Made by a program: the position numbers and the translations under genes
Shown: positions 42,443 through 50,623 of the stretch, piece after piece
How positions within the stretch are numbered: position 1 is the stretch's first letter
Layout of the letters: each line of letters starts with the position of its first letter
The notes under the pieces: model-generated
The model's input: only the letters and a program-made list of their open reading frames with translations
Databases searched by the model: none
What the model was told of the DNA's origin: nothing
Assembly: GCF_046097065.1 (NCBI RefSeq)
Contig: NZ_CP175563.1
Location: 2,480,001 to 2,544,000, forward strand
Direction of reading: 5' to 3'
DNA: 64,000 bases
Origin: Syntrophus buswellii
Lineage (GTDB): Bacteria > Desulfobacterota > Syntrophia > Syntrophales > Syntrophaceae

Positions 42443-43435
42443 TTATAGATATCCAGCCAGATAATCGATGTTCCGGCCGCCGTGCTGAACCAGGCCATAG
42501 GGTTTGCGGCAGCCGCCGGCGCACCGGGCGAGATAAGCACAGTGACGGCATTCCGCAGGCAGCGCTTCGGTCGATGCGCAGGACAGGATTTCCGGGCTCT
42601 TCCGGATTTCTTCGAGATTCCCGGTTTCCTTCAGCTCGCATACATCGAAGCAGGCCTGCATCCGGCCGCGGGCGCTGACGTTCAATGCCACGAAGGGGCC
42701 GCAGTCCCTCGTTCGGCCGTGAAACACACGCGCCCCAAGCTCCGTCGGCCTGACCGCGCAGAAGGGCATGGCCAGAAAGACCCCCCTGGCCTGATCGGGG
42801 TGCTTATCCATCAAATCCGCCATTTCCTCGGCAAAGGCCTGTGCATCCGGCCGCGTCCAGGGGCGGGGCAGAATCGGCGTAGATTCGTAGCGCAGCGGCA
42901 TCCAGAAAAGCCGGGGAGATTTTTTTGCAAACCGGACAAACTTCTCCAATGTTCCATGCAGTTCCGGCAACAGGGGCGTTAGAAGACAGATTCGCGGCAC
43001 ATCAGCCTCCAGCGCCTGTTCGATGAGCCCTTCCTTTTGGTGCAGCAGGCCCAGCCCTCCAGTCATCCGGTCCAGGTGCCCGGCATCGAGCGAGGGCAGG
43101 CTGATCCGAAGGTCATCCACGACAGGGAAAAGCCTCCGGTAGAGCACGGTGTCGCCGGTGCCGTTGGTGTTCAGGATGACGGTGCGGCCGCAGAGGTGTG
43201 CATAACAGCAGAACATTTCAATCTGCGGATGCATCGTGGCCTCTCCCCCTGTAAAACGGACTCCCGGAATGCCGTTATCCACAGCCCAGTCGATCCAGCC
43301 AAGGACCTCCTGGTCCGGCATGAACGATCTGCCCTGACGGATCTCTCCCCCGAGGTAGCAGAACGTGCAGTTCAAGTTGCATGCGTCCGTGATTTCAATC
43401 TTCAGTTCGAGCGGGTTCAGAGGGGAAATCAACAT
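42443..43435 (-). CDS. Radical SAM/SPASM peptide-modifying enzyme
   Basis: A 330-residue radical SAM protein. The cluster motif is CNLNCTFCYLGG near residue 18, with VRFTGGEATMHP downstream. Near the C-terminus, CRHCAYLARCAGGC forms a SPASM-type auxiliary cluster region, with additional cysteines at CFDVC. Such enzymes typically install thioether, C-C or epimer modifications on ribosomal peptides. It lies between the precursor gene (70 bases upstream) and the cyclodehydratase gene, so it is probably a second tailoring enzyme of the same product. The exact reaction cannot be read from sequence. Confidence 0.88.
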   Translation of the reverse strand: MLISPLNPLELKIEITDACNLNCTFCYLGGEIRQGRSFMPDQEVLGWIDWAVDNGIPGVRFTGGEATMHPQIEMFCCYAHLCGRTVILNTNGTGDTVLYRRLFPVVDDLRISLPSLDAGHLDRMTGGLGLLHQKEGLIEQALEADVPRICLLTPLLPELHGTLEKFVRFAKKSPRLFWMPLRYESTPILPRPWTRPDAQAFAEEMADLMDKHPDQARGVFLAMPFCAVRPTELGARVFHGRTRDCGPFVALNVSARGRMQACFDVCELKETGNLEEIRKSPEILSCASTEALPAECRHCAYLARCAGGCRKPYGLVQHGGRNIDYLAGYL

Positions 43436-43505
43436 GGGTTATTCATCCGATGCCATGGCGCTGGTCTGTCGATGAATCGTAAGCGGCATGCAGTCAGGCA
43501 TCCCT

Positions 43506-43787
43506 TTAAACGCATCTGACACAGGATATCTCATCCGTTTCATCACTCATCATGGGCTTGACCAGCAGCTCTTCACCCGGTTTCAACGGCAGGACGATAT
43601 ACATGAGTTTATCGGTCTGCTCGAGGACCGTTACTTCAACTCCCGCCGGAACAGAAACATCATATTCGGACAAAACAGCCCTGGGGTTGGAAAGGAAACG
43701 CCCTTTGAAGGATTCGTCACTCCAGGCCCTGGCTATGATTTTCGCCATCTTTTTGTTTTGCTCTTTTTTTTCGTCTTCTTTTTTCAT
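43506..43787 (-). CDS. Nitrile-hydratase-leader (NHLP) RiPP precursor peptide
   Basis: A 93-residue precursor. After a lysine/glutamate-rich start, residues about 14-75 match the nitrile hydratase alpha-like leader: IIARAWSDESFKGRFLSNPR, then VPAGVEVTVLEQTD and MYIVLPLKPGEE. The last 14 residues, MSDETDEISCVRCV, form the likely core with two cysteines and several Ser/Thr that could be cyclised. There is no GG motif marking a cleavage site. I chose the ATG at 43787 because GAGG lies close upstream; a longer frame from 43868 has no ribosome site. It stands first in a set with radical SAM, E1-YcaO and SagB genes. Confidence 0.88.
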   Translation of the reverse strand: MKKEDEKKEQNKKMAKIIARAWSDESFKGRFLSNPRAVLSEYDVSVPAGVEVTVLEQTDKLMYIVLPLKPGEELLVKPMMSDETDEISCVRCV

Positions 43788-44049
43788 TTTTTCCTCGTTG
43801 CATTTATTTCTGATAATACAAAACCACCCTGTTTTCACCTCCGGAAAAGGCCTGGATAGAGTTATCAATCCGGTCCACCTGATCGCTGTCAGGAAGAACG
43901 TGAACGGTCAGATCCTGATACGCATTTGCCTGGGAAGGAATATCGGGAGGTATTGTCGAAAGAACCCATCTCCGATGGCTGCCGCCCGGGGATATCGATT
44001 CTTTTAAGAAAAAACCATATTCACATCACGGACAGTGAAAAGAAAACCT

Positions 44050-44484
44050 TCATCCCTGCTCTTTGTGCGCCCCTGACACCTCTATGATTTTCTCAATGAC
44101 CGCTTCTTTGCATCCAAGCCGTTGCGCCAGCATGGCTATTCCTGAGAGCGAAACGGGATGCCCACGGATGATATCCGCTTTTTTCAGGGCCATTTCAGCC
44201 GAAGGTTTGGGGTTATCCGCCGGGAGGTAAATGGTGCAGTCGGGACTGACCTCCTCCAGGATGCTGTTGCTTTCAATGATCAGAAACTCCACCGTGTCGT
44301 GTTCGGAGGCAATCACCTTAAAACCGGTCCCCTTTGGATAGAAGAAACCGTCATCATAACCTGCTTTACGGGGATGATGGCCGATCTTGATTCGCACAGC
44401 TCCTGGAAGCATCCGACAAAGTGCCCGTGCAAGAGAAGTCTTTCCGACATGGGAGCGTGCACCGGAAACCACAAGAACTTTCAT
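44050..44484 (-). CDS. MobB-like P-loop protein
   Basis: A 144-residue nucleotide-binding protein. The P-loop is VVSGARSHVGKTSLARAL right after the start, and later segments (RIKIGHHPRKAGYDDG, LIIESNSILEE) fit the MobB-like GTP-binding family linked to molybdenum cofactor finishing. I set the start at 44484 because the P-loop strand begins there; upstream frame is not protein-like. The neighbouring modABC operon supports a molybdenum or tungsten link. It is shorter than typical MobB, so it may instead be a related chaperone. Confidence 0.7.
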   Translation of the reverse strand: MKVLVVSGARSHVGKTSLARALCRMLPGAVRIKIGHHPRKAGYDDGFFYPKGTGFKVIASEHDTVEFLIIESNSILEEVSPDCTIYLPADNPKPSAEMALKKADIIRGHPVSLSGIAMLAQRLGCKEAVIEKIIEVSGAHKEQG

Positions 44485-44991
44485 CTTATTTAAGACAACG
44501 TGACTGGCACGAGAACAAGATCTCCCACCAGAAAGACCGCCTGTCCGAACATGGGACGTTGTTTCAGAGCTCTCATAACAGAGAGAGCTTTCAAGGGCTG
44601 GATTCCCGCTTTCACTCATTGCATGCCGACTCAACTTTCATACGGAAAATATACCAATATTAACACATCTAAAGGCCATGACATCACGGGAAAAAAGGTC
44701 AGCGTCACGTCCCTTTCAGACTCCATGGTCCCCGGAGAGATGCCGCACTGCATGGCCTTTTAGAAGCTTTTTTCGACCCTATCACGGCGGGAATCCGAAA
44801 TCAAGAATTTAAGGTTATCTTATGTTAGTATTCGTAATATTAGGTTAATTATTGAAATTCTCCTGTAAAATAAAGGGGATGGGAAGACATTCCACCTCCG
44901 GAAATGCCCATGGCCGATGCAAGATGTTCTGCTCGCCTGCAGCAATGAAATTTGTGGCAAGAGGGAAGCTTGTTTTTTGAATCTGTTTATG
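44485..44991. other. Divergent intergenic stretch before modA
   Basis: About 500 bases between the MobB-like gene and modABC. The middle (44800-44900) is AT-rich. Short frames on both strands are not protein-like. No RNA gene is evident. Confidence 0.5.
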
Positions 44992-45006
44992 TTATGCCAG
45001 GCATAA
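44992..45006. promoter_or_regulatory. Palindromic operator candidate upstream of modA
   Basis: TTATGCC-A-GGCATAA is a perfect 7-base inverted repeat with one central base. Its right arm runs into TAATAT (45004-45009), a possible -10 box, so a bound repressor would block transcription. The site lies about 80 bases before modA. It does not match the E. coli ModE site. Confidence 0.45.
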
Positions 45007-45088
45007 TATAAGTTAATCGGCGGGAGCCGGGGCTCCGTCATCAGCCTTTGCAGCCCCCAAAATCAAACGACGGAAAGGACGATGAACA

Positions 45089-45838
45089 ATGAAAAAGTGT
45101 GTCATGAACGTGCTGTTTGCTGTGATCTGGTTTGTCTCGTGGACAGGATCCGCCCTTGCGGCTGATATCAACCTGTCCGCTGCGCTCGGTCTCAAGGATG
45201 TGGTCACTGAACTTTCATCGGAATTTGAGAAGAAAAACCGTGGAACGGCATTCCAGAGAAACTTTGCCGCCTCCGGGGCGCTGGCAAAGCAGATCGCGAA
45301 CGGTGCCCCCTGTGACGTTTACTTATCCGCCAATGTGGAATGGATGAACTATCTGAAGGAAAAGATGCTGGTCGATGCCAAGACCGTTTCCAACTTTGCT
45401 TTCAGTCAACTGGTTTTCGTGGGCAAATCCAGCCTCCATTTGAAAACTCTTCAGGATGTGGTCACATTGGAGCGGATCGCCATCGGCAGCCCGAAGAGCG
45501 TTCCTGCAGGTCAATACGCCATGGAGGCGATCAAGAGCGCGAAAATAGACAGGCAGCTGGAAAACAAGCTGGTGATGGCGAAAGACGTTCGGGAATGCCT
45601 GATGTACGCTGAGCGCGGCGAAGTGGACGGCGCCTTCGTCTACAGGACGGATGCGGCACTTGCCAAGCATGCGAAGATCCTTTTCATTGTTCCCCAGAAC
45701 TACTACCCAAGGGTGACGTTCCTCATGGCGCTGACCCCATCGGGCAGCAGGAAGGCCGAAGCGGCCGCATTTTACAGGTTCCTGCAATCCGACGAGGCCA
45801 AAAAAGTCCTCATCAGATATGGCTTTACAGTAAGCTGA
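45089..45838 (+). CDS. modA: Molybdate ABC transporter substrate-binding protein
   Basis: ModA binds molybdate or tungstate in the periplasm. The 249-residue protein has a signal peptide (residues 1-24, cleavage expected after GSALA), then DINLSAALGLKDVV, FAASGALAKQI with the oxyanion-binding serine, and GAPCDVYLSANVEWM. Later IAIGSPKSVPAGQYAMEAI and GEVDGAFVYRTDA are typical. AAAGGACGATGAACA precedes the ATG. It ends 7 bases before modB. Tungstate as the main substrate is possible in anaerobes. Confidence 0.95.
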   Translation: MKKCVMNVLFAVIWFVSWTGSALAADINLSAALGLKDVVTELSSEFEKKNRGTAFQRNFAASGALAKQIANGAPCDVYLSANVEWMNYLKEKMLVDAKTVSNFAFSQLVFVGKSSLHLKTLQDVVTLERIAIGSPKSVPAGQYAMEAIKSAKIDRQLENKLVMAKDVRECLMYAERGEVDGAFVYRTDAALAKHAKILFIVPQNYYPRVTFLMALTPSGSRKAEAAAFYRFLQSDEAKKVLIRYGFTVS

Positions 45839-45845
45839 ATTCCTC

Positions 45846-46532
45846 ATGCCCGGGTTTACGCCAACCGATTATTCGGCAATCCTGCTCTCCGTCAAGGTGG
45901 CCATCGTGGCCACTTTGATTTCTCTTCCCTTCGCTTTTGCTGTTGCCTACCTTATGACCTTCCGGAAATTCCGGGGCAGAATCGCCCTTGATGTTCTGGT
46001 GAATCTCCCCCTGACGCTGCCGCCCGTCGTGGTCGGCTACCTTCTGCTGCTTCTCCTGGGTCAGCAGGGATGGGTTGGAAGAATGATCCTTCAGCCCCTT
46101 GGCATTCAGGTGATTTTTACCTGGAAGGCGGCGGTCATTGCCACGGCGGTGGTGGGCTTTCCCCTGATGGTCCGATCGATCCGGACCGGGATGGAAACCA
46201 TCGACATTCGACTGATTCAGGCCTCCCGTACCCTGGGAGCCGGCTGGTTCGACAACATCGTCACAGTGATTCTGCCCCTTTCGGTCCGGGGGATCATCGC
46301 TGGCTCCGTTCTCATGTTCGCCCGGGGGCTGGGTGAATTCGGGGCGACCATTATTGTTGCCGGGAACATTCCCGGCCTAACCCAGACCATACCGCTGGCA
46401 ATCTATGAATACGTCAGTTCCCCTCGAGGCGATGAGATGGCCATGGCCCTGTGCCTCGTATCCCTCTCGCTCTCGGTAGCCGTGCTTATCTTCCATGAAT
46501 GGCTGGGAAGGAAAATGATCCGGATGGACTGA
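45846..46532 (+). CDS. modB: Molybdate ABC transporter permease
   Basis: A 228-residue inner-membrane permease with about five helices. The cytoplasmic coupling motif for the ATPase is seen as EASRTLGAGWFDN-like (here IQASRTLGAGWFDNIVTV) around residues 130-145, followed by GEFGATIIVAGNIPG, a family hallmark. It overlaps no neighbour but starts 7 bases after modA and ends one base before modC. Length is normal. Confidence 0.95.
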   Translation: MPGFTPTDYSAILLSVKVAIVATLISLPFAFAVAYLMTFRKFRGRIALDVLVNLPLTLPPVVVGYLLLLLLGQQGWVGRMILQPLGIQVIFTWKAAVIATAVVGFPLMVRSIRTGMETIDIRLIQASRTLGAGWFDNIVTVILPLSVRGIIAGSVLMFARGLGEFGATIIVAGNIPGLTQTIPLAIYEYVSSPRGDEMAMALCLVSLSLSVAVLIFHEWLGRKMIRMD

Positions 46533-46533
46533 T

Positions 46534-47589
46534 ATGGAATTGAGCATCGACATATCAAAAAATTTCGACCTGTTTCAGCTGAAGGCCGAATGCTCGATTG
46601 CCGGAGAGCGAATCGGCCTCTTCGGCCCCTCGGGAAGCGGAAAGTCCACCCTGGTAGGGCTCGTTGCCGGAATGATCAGACCCGACCGCGGAAAGATCCT
46701 TCTCGATGCAGAGGCACTTTTCGACAGCAGGCAGGGGATCAACGTTCCGGTGGAGCACCGGCGGATCGGGATGGTCTTTCAACGCCCCCATCTTTTTCCG
46801 CACCTGAGCGTCAGGAAAAACCTACTCTACGGCTACAAGCGCTGCACCCAGGAACACCGCCAGATTAACCTGGATAACGTGATCGGCGTCCTGCAGATCG
46901 AACATCTCCTGGAGCGGGGCGTGGGAAATCTCTCCGGTGGCGAGAGGCAAAGGGTGGCCATCGGCCGGGCAATCCTGTCCAACCCACGGCTGCTGATCAT
47001 GGACGAGCCCCTCTCAGGCCTTGATGACATCCTCAAGTTTCAGATTCTTCCCTTTTTGAAAAGCGTTTCTGAGACCTTTCACATTCCGTATCTGTTCATC
47101 TCCCATTCCCTGCTCGAAATGAGAATCATGACAGACATGGTGCTCAATGTCGCCGACGGGAATGTCACCGGGCAGATGACGGCGGAGGAACTGGCGCGGA
47201 GCCGGATGGGCGCGAATGAAACCGATTACACCAATCTTCTGAAACTGAGATTATCCCGACTCATCGATGGGCTGCAGGTTTACCTCTGGGGCCAGGTTCC
47301 GCTGCTTGTTTCCGGAAAAAGCGATCTGTCCGAAGCCCTCTTCGAACTTTCCTCGACGGACATCATTCTCTTCAAACGGCATCCGGAGGCGATCAGCGCC
47401 CGGAATCTCATTGAATGCCGCGTGACCAATATCTTTGAAACGGGTCTTAGGCTGGGCGTGGAGCTGGAGTGTGGAGGAGAACGCCTGATCGCGGCGATTT
47501 CCAGGCAGGCTGCCGAGGATCTCGGCATTGTCAGGGGGATACAGATTTTTGCCGCATTCAAGGCCACGGCCTTTCGGCGGCTTGGGTAA
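46534..47589 (+). CDS. modC: Molybdate ABC transporter ATP-binding protein
   Basis: A 351-residue ATPase. Walker A is GPSGSGKSTLVGLVAG near residue 33, the Q loop is in GMVFQRPHLFPHLSV, the ABC signature is NLSGGERQRVAIGRA, and Walker B is LLIMDEPLSGLDD. The last 65 residues form a TOBE/molybdate-binding domain (ECRVTNIFETGLRLGVEL), which in ModC senses oxyanion and inhibits transport. It completes a standard modABC operon. No molybdoenzyme genes are in the window. Confidence 0.95.
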   Translation: MELSIDISKNFDLFQLKAECSIAGERIGLFGPSGSGKSTLVGLVAGMIRPDRGKILLDAEALFDSRQGINVPVEHRRIGMVFQRPHLFPHLSVRKNLLYGYKRCTQEHRQINLDNVIGVLQIEHLLERGVGNLSGGERQRVAIGRAILSNPRLLIMDEPLSGLDDILKFQILPFLKSVSETFHIPYLFISHSLLEMRIMTDMVLNVADGNVTGQMTAEELARSRMGANETDYTNLLKLRLSRLIDGLQVYLWGQVPLLVSGKSDLSEALFELSSTDIILFKRHPEAISARNLIECRVTNIFETGLRLGVELECGGERLIAAISRQAAEDLGIVRGIQIFAAFKATAFRRLG

Positions 47590-47819
47590 GGCGGGACAGG
47601 ATTTCAGCAGTTCAAGGCCCCGTCAGGAAACTCTTTCGGAACGGCCTTGCCGCCTCTTTCTCCCTACCGTAACCGGTGCGTCCTGCTGCTGAAGAAACGG
47701 AATCGCACCCCTGCCCCGCAGGGGAGCCACAGCCGCCGTTCTTCAAACGATAGTAACGAAATGGAATAGATATATATCGTTGAAATGAAGATGGTTCTAG
47801 AAAGAGGGGGAAAGCTGTC
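47590..47819. other. Convergent gap between modC and gltX with a GC hairpin
   Basis: The gap holds CCCCTGC-CCC-GCAGGGG (47708-47724), a 7-base-pair hairpin without a T tract on either side. It may help end transcription from both directions. Nothing else is evident. Confidence 0.4.
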
Positions 47820-49265
47820 CTAAGGAGACAGGGCCCGCCTCAACCGGGCCAGGATCTCCTGCTTCTCCAGCAGGGAAAAGATTTTATCCAGTTCCGGACC
47901 CCGGATAGACCCTGTCAGGGCTGCCCGCACGGGCATAAAGAGCCCTTTTCCCTTGACGGACGTGATGCTGCGAAGCTGCCTCATCAGCTGGGGGTAATCG
48001 TCCGCTCCATTTCCCCCCTCCTCGACCAGCTTCAACAGGGCTTGAAGCACAGCCTGCGAGTCCTTTTCCCGGAGAAGAGCAAGGGCTTGCTCTTCGAGGG
48101 GAAATCCCTCGTTCACGAACATCGCAAGATACGGCCCGATATCGGACAGTCTGGCCAGGTTCGGCTGCACCGCCGCCACCATCCCTTCCAGCCACTGCAA
48201 GTCCATCAAAGCGGGATCATATCCTGTTTTCAGGATAAAGGGCCACAGCCGATTCTTCAGATCCTCCGACGACGCGTTATGAATGTAAAGGCTGTTGAGC
48301 CAGACCAGCTTGTCCTCGTCAAAAACGGCACCGCTCTTGCCCGCTCTGTCCAGGGAAAAAGCAGCGACAAGCTCATCCACAGAACAGACTTCCCGGCCTT
48401 CCCCGAGGGAACCGCCAAGGAGAGCCAGATAGTTGAGAAGCGCCTCGGGAAGGATCCCCTGCTCCCGGAATTCCCGCACGGAAACAGAACCGTGTCGTTT
48501 ACTCAATTTCGTCCGATCCCTTCCCAGGATGAGGGCATGATGGGCAAACTGAGGCGGGGCAAACCCCAGGGCCTCATAGAGCATCAGCTGGATTGCCGTA
48601 TTGGACAGATGGTCTTCCCCTCGGATCACAGTGGAAATTTCCATGAAGTGGTCATCGATGACGACGGCAAAATTGTAGGCGGGGATTCCATTGGAGCGGA
48701 CGATGATGAAATCGCCGATCGCCTCCCCCTCAAATTTCATCGGTCCCCGGATCTGGTCCGGAAAAGCAATCGGTCCCGGCTGGACCTTGAACCGGTAGGC
48801 CGGCTTCCGTCCCTGGGCTTCCAGCCTTCCGCGCTCTTTCAGGGTCAGGTTTCGGCACTTTCCCAGATAGCGGGGTGCGATTTTCCTGGAAAGGAGGGCG
48901 GTTCTTTCCAGCTCCAGCTCTTCCTCGGTGCAGTAACAGGGATAAACCATTTCCTCCTGGATCAGCTTTTTCAGGAAGACGTCATAAAGGTCCAACCTGT
49001 CGCTCTGCCGATAGGGTCCCAGAAAGCCGCCTTTTTCCGGACCTTCGTCCCAGTCGAGGGTCAGCCATTTCAAATCTTCAATGAGATTGTCTTCAAAGGC
49101 TTTTGTTGTCCGCTCACGATCGGTGTCTTCAATCCTCAGGATCAGCCTGCCACCGTAGTGACGGGCATAAAGCCAGTTGAACAGGGCGGTCCGGGCATTG
49201 CCCACATGAAGATCCCCCGTCGGTGAGGGGGCAAAGCGCACTCTCGGTTTTTCTCTGCTCATCAA
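47820..49265 (-). CDS. gltX: Glutamate-tRNA ligase
   Basis: GltX charges tRNA-Glu, and in many bacteria also tRNA-Gln. The 481-residue class I synthetase has RFAPSPTGDLHVGNARTALF (HIGH-type motif) at the start and TKLSKRHGSVSVREF (KMSKS-type) near residue 250. The alpha-helix cage domain follows. Its ATG ATG start overlaps the ispF stop by four bases, so the genes are coupled. An isoleucine-rich variant of HIGH (HVGN) is common. No second gltX copy is seen here. Confidence 0.95.
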   Translation of the reverse strand: MMSREKPRVRFAPSPTGDLHVGNARTALFNWLYARHYGGRLILRIEDTDRERTTKAFEDNLIEDLKWLTLDWDEGPEKGGFLGPYRQSDRLDLYDVFLKKLIQEEMVYPCYCTEEELELERTALLSRKIAPRYLGKCRNLTLKERGRLEAQGRKPAYRFKVQPGPIAFPDQIRGPMKFEGEAIGDFIIVRSNGIPAYNFAVVIDDHFMEISTVIRGEDHLSNTAIQLMLYEALGFAPPQFAHHALILGRDRTKLSKRHGSVSVREFREQGILPEALLNYLALLGGSLGEGREVCSVDELVAAFSLDRAGKSGAVFDEDKLVWLNSLYIHNASSEDLKNRLWPFILKTGYDPALMDLQWLEGMVAAVQPNLARLSDIGPYLAMFVNEGFPLEEQALALLREKDSQAVLQALLKLVEEGGNGADDYPQLMRQLRSITSVKGKGLFMPVRAALTGSIRGPELDKIFSLLEKQEILARLRRALSP

Positions 49266-49741
49266 TCCGAACTCTCTCTAACCGTTGCCACGGCCAAAAC
49301 GGCAACCCCCTCCTGGCGCCCCACAAATCCCATTCCCTCATTCGTCTTGCCCTTGATGTTGATCCGACCGGGAGGCAGGTCCAGGACCTCGGCAAGACGC
49401 TCCTCCATCTCTGCGATATAAGGCCTCAGCCTTGGTCTTTCCATGATGACGGTGGAATCGATGTAGTCGATGGCAAAGCCCTTCTTTGTGACCATGTCCT
49501 TGACGATTGCCAGCAGCTTCAGACTCGATATTCCGGAAAAGGCCGGATCGGTGTCGGGAAAGTGCAGGCCGATGTCGCCCCCGGCAATGGCGCCCAGAAG
49601 AGCGTCACAGATGGCATGGGTCAGCGCATCTGCGTCGGAATGGCCTGTCAGCCCCTGATCGTGAGGAATGTTCACCCCGCCGAGGATCAATTCCCGATCG
49701 TCAGCCCATCGGTGACTGTCATACCCGCAGCCGATTCTCAC
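49262..49741 (-). CDS. ispF: 2-C-methyl-D-erythritol 2,4-cyclodiphosphate synthase
   Basis: IspF closes the cyclic diphosphate in the MEP isoprenoid pathway. The 159-residue protein shows the zinc-binding residues Asp8 and His10 in GYDSHRW and His42 region GHSDADALTHAICDALLGA. Further signs are GDIGLHFPD and the C-terminal KTNEGMGFVGRQEGVAV. It lies 87 bases after ispD and overlaps gltX. A GGAGGG/CCCTCC hairpin (49808-49828) sits between ispD and ispF. Confidence 0.96.
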   Translation of the reverse strand: MRIGCGYDSHRWADDRELILGGVNIPHDQGLTGHSDADALTHAICDALLGAIAGGDIGLHFPDTDPAFSGISSLKLLAIVKDMVTKKGFAIDYIDSTVIMERPRLRPYIAEMEERLAEVLDLPPGRINIKGKTNEGMGFVGRQEGVAVLAVATVRESSD

Positions 49742-49828
49742 GGTCTATCGTCTCCTTTGACATGCAACGCACGGCCTGGATGAAAGCCAAGGCGGTTCCG
49801 GATCATCGGAGGGCGGAAAGATCCCTCC

Positions 49829-50521
49829 TCAATCCTGCTTCAAGAAAGCCCCCGCCAGGACAAGATCATCGGGGGTTGTGATTTTGATGTTTCGATAACT
49901 TCCAGGAATCAATTTTACCGGAATTCCCAGGTGCTCCACGAGGCTCGCATCATCCGTCCCGTGAAAATCCTCTTCAGCAGCCTTCAGGTAGGCTTCCTGG
50001 AGAATCCGCCGACCAAAGGCCTGGGGAGTCTGCGCCAGCCAGAGCGCTTCCCGATTCAGAGTCCGGGAGATATTTCCGGCCCCGTCGCTCTGCTTTACCG
50101 TGTCCGTTACAGGAACCCCGGCAATCGCCGCACCGAACCTGAGGGCCGCGCCGATGACCTGAGAAAGCGTTTCTTCCGCAACAAAAGGGCGAACGCCATC
50201 ATGAACCACAATAATGTCGCAGTCATCCCCGACCCTTGCCAGGCCGTTTCTGACCGAATCCTGCCGCTCTTTTCCCCCGGAAATCACCTCCCGGATCTTC
50301 GTCAGGCGGTAAGGTTTTTCAATGTTTTCCACGACAAAAGAACGGTCCTGTTCTGGAACAACGAGCAGAATCTCATCAATCAGTGAATGTTGCTGCAGCC
50401 GAAGCAGGGTATGAACAAGAACAGGCTTGCCATCGAGCAGAAGATACTGTTTGGGATTGCGGCTCTGCATACGCCGCCCGGAGCCTCCGGCAGGAATGAT
50501 GGCGACCACTTTCGGATTCAT
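49829..50521 (-). CDS. ispD: 2-C-methyl-D-erythritol 4-phosphate cytidylyltransferase
   Basis: IspD attaches CMP to methylerythritol phosphate. The N-terminal CTP-binding motif AIIPAGGSGRRMQSRNPKQYL, GGKERQDSVRNGL, VVHDGVRPFV and TPQAFGRRIL are all in place (residues 5-155). I used the ATG at 50521 (230 residues), which begins MNPKVVAIIPAGG like other IspD proteins; a TTG seven codons earlier is possible. It probably has its own promoter, because a strong terminator lies just upstream at 50579-50614. Confidence 0.95.
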   Translation of the reverse strand: MNPKVVAIIPAGGSGRRMQSRNPKQYLLLDGKPVLVHTLLRLQQHSLIDEILLVVPEQDRSFVVENIEKPYRLTKIREVISGGKERQDSVRNGLARVGDDCDIIVVHDGVRPFVAEETLSQVIGAALRFGAAIAGVPVTDTVKQSDGAGNISRTLNREALWLAQTPQAFGRRILQEAYLKAAEEDFHGTDDASLVEHLGIPVKLIPGSYRNIKITTPDDLVLAGAFLKQD

Positions 50522-50578
50522 CGGTAATCGTCCATTCTTCAATTCATCATGGTAAGTCCTGGCAGGAGAACCACATGG

Positions 50579-50614
50579 AAAAAGCCCGGGGAGCAGAACT
50601 CTCCCGGGCTTTTG
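50579..50614. terminator. Bidirectional terminator between ispD and the PIN/TRAM gene
   Basis: AGCCCGGG-GAG (50583-50593) pairs with CTC-T-CCCGGGCT (50599-50610) with one bulge, flanked by A5 on the left and T4 on the right. On the minus strand it lies 10 bases after the stop of the PIN/TRAM gene, which it most likely terminates. Confidence 0.8.
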
Positions 50615-50623
50615 TCGGGCCTG

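Noticed and set aside
47708..47724. CCCCTGC hairpin as a definite terminator between modC and gltX
   Set aside because: No T tract on either strand; listed only as part of the gap description.
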